Positions 54,043-57,138 of a stretch of 57,138 bases of DNA are shown piece after piece. The stretch is from Nostocales cyanobacterium LEGE 11386 (GTDB taxonomy: Bacteria; Cyanobacteriota; Cyanobacteriia; Cyanobacteriales; Nostocaceae), in the NCBI GenBank assembly GCA_015207155.1, contig JADEXK010000040.1, positions 1 through 57,138 on the forward strand. Reading direction: 5' to 3'. A program made the position numbers and the translations under genes. The notes beneath the pieces were generated by a model that did no database searches, was not told where the DNA came from, and saw nothing but the letters and a program-made list of their open reading frames with translations. Position 1 is the first letter of the stretch. The number at the start of each line of letters is the position of its first letter.

Positions 54043-55356
54043 ATGGCAGACTGGCAGGAAATTACAGGTGGTGTTACAGCTCCTAGAGGGTATCAAGCGG
54101 CAGGAATCACCGCCGGCTTGAAACCTTCGGGATTGCCCGATTTAGCATTGATATGGTCAGATGTGGAAGCGATCGCAGCTGGTGTATTTACCACTAGCCA
54201 AGTTAAAGCCGCCTGTGTAGATTATTGTCGCCAACGCTTGCAAGCCAAACATAGCGCTCGAGCAATTCTCTGTAATGCTGGTCAAGCAAACGCTGCTACA
54301 GGCAAACAGGGTGTACGTGATGCTGAAGAAAGCGCCCAACTATTAGCTACTGAGTTAAATATTTCCCCAGAAACGATTCTCTTGGCATCTACTGGCGTGA
54401 TTGGTCAACGCATCAAAATGGATGCCTTACGCAGTGGCATTCCCAAGCTAGTAGCAACACTCTCCCCCACAGGCTCAGATGCCGCAGCCGGGGCAATTAT
54501 CACCACAGACCTAGTAACAAAATCCATTGCCTTAGAGACAAATATAGGCGATCGCCCCGTGCGTATTGGCGGCATTGCCAAAGGTTCCGGGATGATTCAT
54601 CCCAACATGGCCACTATGCTGGCATTTGTCACCTGTGATGCGGCAGTTTCATCCACCTTATGGCAACAAATGCTATCAAGGGCAGCCGATAGAAGTTTCA
54701 ATTCCATTACCGTTGATGGTGATACCAGCACCAACGACAGCTTAATTGCTCTAGCAAACGGTCAATCCCGCACCCCAGCAATTACAGAAATGGGTGCAGA
54801 AGCCGAAAAATTAGAAGCAATGTTAACAGCAGTTTGCCAGCATTTAGCAAAAGCGATCGCTCGTGATGGCGAAGGTGCAACCTGCTTAATTGAAGTGCAA
54901 GTGACTGGGGCCCATGATGAACTTGCAGCCCGGCAAATAGCCAAAACTATTGCCGGTTCATCCTTAGTTAAATCGGCTATCTTTGGACGTGACCCCAACT
55001 GGGGACGTATCGCCGCCGCTGCCGGACGTGCAGGTGTGCCCTTTGAACAAGACAACCTGCAAATTAAGCTAGGGGATTTCTTAATGTTGGAGAATGGTCA
55101 ACCCCAGCCTTACGACCGTGCGGCTGCTAGTGCTTATTTGCAGCAAGTAGCAGCAGATTCCTCTCTACCTAAAGATTTTATTGCTACCAATAATAGTAAT
55201 GATTTGTCTGTTGATAGAAGCACTATTAAAGCTCAACGGGTAGATAATCCAGTCATCATTGCAGTTAGGGTTGGCAATGGTAATGGTTCTGGTAAAGCTT
55301 GGGGTTGCGACCTAAGTTATGACTACGTGAAAATTAACGCGGAGTACACGACTTAA
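54043..55356 (+). CDS. argJ: Glutamate N-acetyltransferase / amino-acid acetyltransferase ArgJ
   Basis: Ornithine acetyltransferase of the cyclic arginine pathway, recycling acetyl between N-acetylornithine and glutamate; bifunctional forms also use acetyl-CoA. From the ATG at 54043 it is 437 aa, the family length; starting at 53935 would add 36 residues encoded partly by a heptamer repeat. The self-cleavage site is seen in KGSGMIHPNMATMLAF, where Thr becomes the N-terminal nucleophile of the beta chain. Other motifs: ITGGVTAPRGYQAAGI at the start, VFTTSQVKAACV, NAGQANAATG, and FGRDPNWGRIAAAAGRAG. It starts 170 bp behind the second sRNA unit. Confidence 0.94.
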   Translation: MADWQEITGGVTAPRGYQAAGITAGLKPSGLPDLALIWSDVEAIAAGVFTTSQVKAACVDYCRQRLQAKHSARAILCNAGQANAATGKQGVRDAEESAQLLATELNISPETILLASTGVIGQRIKMDALRSGIPKLVATLSPTGSDAAAGAIITTDLVTKSIALETNIGDRPVRIGGIAKGSGMIHPNMATMLAFVTCDAAVSSTLWQQMLSRAADRSFNSITVDGDTSTNDSLIALANGQSRTPAITEMGAEAEKLEAMLTAVCQHLAKAIARDGEGATCLIEVQVTGAHDELAARQIAKTIAGSSLVKSAIFGRDPNWGRIAAAAGRAGVPFEQDNLQIKLGDFLMLENGQPQPYDRAAASAYLQQVAADSSLPKDFIATNNSNDLSVDRSTIKAQRVDNPVIIAVRVGNGNGSGKAWGCDLSYDYVKINAEYTT

Positions 55357-55400
55357 GGGTATCGAACCACAGAGGAGCAGAGAGAGCAGAGAGGAAATCG

Positions 55401-55925
55401 GTGCAACGAATATCTGTAGTTGGGACTAGTGGTTCTGGTAAAACCACTTTGGCGAGGCAAATTTCCCAATGTCTCGCTATTCCTCATCTAGAACTTGATT
55501 ATCTGCACTGGGAACCTAATTGGGTAGAAGTACCTGATGAAGTTTTCCGAAATAGAGTTTCTCAGGCGCTATCAGGCAATAGCTGGGTAGTAGATGGTAA
55601 TTACAGCATCGTGCGTGATATCGTTTGGGCAAGGGCTGACACGGTTATTTGGCTAGATTATTCTTGGCCAGTGGTAATGAGTCGTATATTGTGGCGCACA
55701 TTTTCGCGGGTAGTGACACAACAAGAGGTCTGCAACGGTAACCGCGAGACATGGCAAAAATCGTTCTTTAGCAGCGATTCTATTTTGTTATGGGCGCTGC
55801 AAACTTACAGTAAAAACCGCAGGAGATATCCATTGTTATTTCAAGCAGCTGAATATGCCCATTTAAAAATTGTGCAGCTGCGATCGCCCACAGCTGCACA
55901 ATCTTGGTTATCAAGTTTACATTAA
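55401..55925 (+). CDS. P-loop kinase-like protein (FlaR/adenylate-kinase related)
   Basis: A 174-aa P-loop NTPase of the type annotated as DNA topology modulation protein FlaR or adenylate kinase. Walker A GTSGSGKTTLA lies at residues 8-18, HLELDYLHWEPNW follows as the typical substrate region, and VIWLDYSWPVVMSRILWRTF carries the Walker-B-like strand. The start is GTG, with GAGG in the preceding AGAGAGGAAATCG. The substrate is unknown. It follows argJ by 44 bp in the same direction, across a short CAGAGAGAGCAGAG stretch, so it may be co-transcribed. Confidence 0.8.
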   Translation: MQRISVVGTSGSGKTTLARQISQCLAIPHLELDYLHWEPNWVEVPDEVFRNRVSQALSGNSWVVDGNYSIVRDIVWARADTVIWLDYSWPVVMSRILWRTFSRVVTQQEVCNGNRETWQKSFFSSDSILLWALQTYSKNRRRYPLLFQAAEYAHLKIVQLRSPTAAQSWLSSLH

Positions 55926-55984
55926 AATTCTTAATTGCGGCTATCTGTGAATCTAGAGGAGAATCATCCTCTTGCTTCTTGTTG

Positions 55985-56041
55985 AAGGTTTCAAAGCCTC
56001 TTTGCTGGCAGGGGGGAGGTTATTTGTCGAATTCACGTAAT
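55985..56041. repeat. Deletion relic of the 13338-13552 repeat family
   Basis: AAGGTTTCAAAGCCTCT is joined to GGCAGGGGGGAGGT and then TTGTCGAATTCACGTAAT: three segments of the repeat family in the right order with the middle core missing. A second hairpin, GCCTTAGTGGCTTTGTGGTT with AACCACTAAGAC, follows at about 56057-56122. Confidence 0.6.
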
Positions 56042-56150
56042 TTTAGGCTTTCCACCTTAGTGCCTTAGTGGCTTTGTGGTTTAAAAGTCATTTGTTTAAC
56101 CACTAAGACACTAAGACACCAAGAACAACACATTTAAAAAGTCCTGTTTA

Positions 56151-56444
56151 CTACTCCTGGCTGTTGAGAATTTTGGGGACTTTGAAAAATTCGTTTTCTT
56201 GTTCAGGCGCACTATTGAGGATGGCTTCTCGCTCAGGATATGGTTGCAATTTATCTTCTCGCGTCACATTGCTGACATCAATTGCCCGTGTTGTTGGTGG
56301 CACATCACTAACATCTACTGCATTTAACTGTTCGATGTAATCCAGAATGCTTCCCAGTTGAGTAGTAAATTGCTCTTCCTCTTCTGGTGTCAATTCTAAA
56401 CGAGCAAGAAGGGCTACTTTGCGAACTTGTTCACGATCAATCAT
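56151..56444 (-). CDS. gatC: Aspartyl/glutamyl-tRNA amidotransferase subunit C
   Basis: Small structural subunit of GatCAB that wraps the GatA-GatB interface. The 97-aa length is standard. Motifs: the N-terminal helix IDREQVRKVALLARLELTPE, LGSILDYIEQLNAVDVSDVP, and the C-terminal segment LREDKLQPYP-type (here TREDKLQPYPEREAILNSAP) followed by FFKVPKIL. It follows ycf3 on the same strand after a 62-bp gap filled by a long hairpin. Its own Shine-Dalgarno is not obvious. Confidence 0.95.
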   Translation of the reverse strand: MIDREQVRKVALLARLELTPEEEEQFTTQLGSILDYIEQLNAVDVSDVPPTTRAIDVSNVTREDKLQPYPEREAILNSAPEQENEFFKVPKILNSQE

Positions 56445-56452
56445 GGTTTGTT

Positions 56453-56505
56453 AGTTATCAGTTATCAGTAGTCAGTTATCAGTAAATACTGATAACTGAC
56501 TACTG
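56453..56505 (-). terminator. STRR-derived hairpin between ycf3 and gatC
   Basis: AGTTATC heptamers (56453-56459, 56460-56466, 56474-56480) lie in a sequence that folds into a perfect 19-bp stem, 56466-56484 with 56487-56505, with a 2-nt AA centre. The stem begins two bases after the ycf3 stop. There is no U-tract, so it may protect the ycf3 mRNA end or separate it from gatC, rather than act as a classical terminator. Confidence 0.6.
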
Positions 56506-56506
56506 G

Positions 56507-57028
56507 TTAAAAGAATACGTCAATTTGCATACGTCCAGTAGTTTTTAGCCAATTTTGGGCTTCAATGTAGTTATTGGGAGCCATGCGAATAGCTCTAATC
56601 CAATAGTCTGCTGCTTGGTCAAACAAAGCTTCCCCAGCGTCGTTATCTCCAGCTTCTTTGGCTTTTTCGCCCTGGTAATGGTAAATGACAGCGATGTTGT
56701 TCAAGGCTTGGGGTAGACGCGGGTTTAACTCGATCGCCTGGTGATACATTTCTAGAGCCTGATCATGATCACCATTACTGGCATAAATTAGCCCCATATT
56801 GTAGAAAATGTAGCTGCGATCGTTCGTGTCTTCCTCTAATGTGAGAGCTTCTTCGTAGTAGTCTAAGGCTTCAGCATATTCTCCTTCTGCTTGTGCTGAC
56901 ATGCCATCTCGGTAATAAACAAATGCTTCTTTAGCTTTTTTGTTAGCTGGCAGAATTTTCAGGATGATATCTGCCATCACTGTAAAGGATTTGTCAATAA
57001 AGTTATCGTTTTTTTGTGTTCTTGGCAT
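56507..57028 (-). CDS. ycf3: Photosystem I assembly protein Ycf3
   Basis: TPR chaperone for assembly of the photosystem I core, binding PsaA and PsaB at the thylakoid. The 173-aa length and N-terminus (MPRTQKNDNFIDKSFTVMAD) match the family. Three TPRs are evident: about 35-68 (AFVYYRDGMSAQAEGEYAEA), 72-105 (SYIFYNMGLIYASNGDHDQA) and 109-150 (PQALNNIAVIYHYQGEKAKE, with the usual insertion). It is the first gene of a possible ycf3-gatC transcript. Confidence 0.96.
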   Translation of the reverse strand: MPRTQKNDNFIDKSFTVMADIILKILPANKKAKEAFVYYRDGMSAQAEGEYAEALDYYEEALTLEEDTNDRSYIFYNMGLIYASNGDHDQALEMYHQAIELNPRLPQALNNIAVIYHYQGEKAKEAGDNDAGEALFDQAADYWIRAIRMAPNNYIEAQNWLKTTGRMQIDVFF

Positions 57029-57138
57029 ATTGCCTCTATGGTTATGCAGCTATTGGCTGATGCGATTTCTGTGCGGTTGATATTTTTGTCATCAGTCTAC
57101 TCAATAGCTAATTTAACTGATTTAGGGGACTGGGGAGT

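Noticed and set aside
1..57138. tRNA, rRNA, CRISPR arrays, transposases, integrases or prophage genes
   Set aside because: Looked for by eye on both strands; none seen. Tandem repeats found are short STRR heptamers or octamers without spacer structure.

Overview
The window is chromosomal DNA of a filamentous, heterocyst-forming cyanobacterium of the Nostoc/Anabaena/Calothrix type. The evidence is a hetC-hetP locus, photosystem I genes (psaK, ycf3), the cyanobacterial NDH-1 gene ndhH, a tandem-GAF adenylate cyclase of the CyaB2 kind, an acyl-ACP synthetase of the Aas kind, abundant HIP1 sites (GCGATCGC) and many heptamer short tandem repeats (STRRs). The assignment is by protein and motif recognition only.

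Layout. 1-5.7 kb: 3' part of hetC (C39-peptidase ABC exporter), a 1.2-kb leader carrying a HetR-operator-like palindrome, hetP, a 1-kb gap holding a 166-bp MITE with clear 10-bp target duplications, and a parvulin-type PPIase. 6.3-13.3 kb: GNAT acetyltransferase, TetR regulator, hybrid histidine kinase, a rhomboid homologue that has lost its catalytic residues, and a Ser/Thr kinase fused to TPRs. 14.0-21.3 kb: a five-gene chemotaxis-like operon (PATAN-REC, CheY, CheW, MCP, CheA-REC) in the order of the hmp/pil motility loci. 21.4-29.3 kb: psaK, sufE, an alpha/beta-hydrolase with Ala at the nucleophile position, rsmH, ndhH, an AT-rich membrane protein of unknown function, and a DUF697 GTPase. 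29.9-41.9 kb: a second TPR-like Ser/Thr kinase, a 1.45-kb gap with a duplicated small hydrophobic-peptide gene, aas, ylqD-like, pdhC (E2), DUF389, YihY and DUF4112 membrane proteins. 42.0-46.4 kb: an alpha/beta-hydrolase with a normal nucleophile motif and a large TpsA-type filamentous haemagglutinin-like protein. 47.2-57.0 kb: ddl, cyaB2, gatB, a tandem pair of candidate small RNAs, argJ, a FlaR-like kinase, gatC and ycf3.

How it fits together. Most genes are core metabolism, photosynthesis or translation, mixed with signalling (two STKs, a hybrid kinase, a cyclase, a chemotaxis-like array) and heterocyst-development genes. No tRNA, rRNA, CRISPR array, transposase or integrase was found. Non-coding space is rich in dispersed hairpins: two MITE-like families, a terminator-bearing repeat in two copies, and several STRR arrays. 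The items most worth a second look are the pseudo-rhomboid, the duplicated small-peptide gene, the tandem small-RNA units, the MITE with its footprint, and the possible Gly-Gly peptide ORF between hetP and the PPIase.
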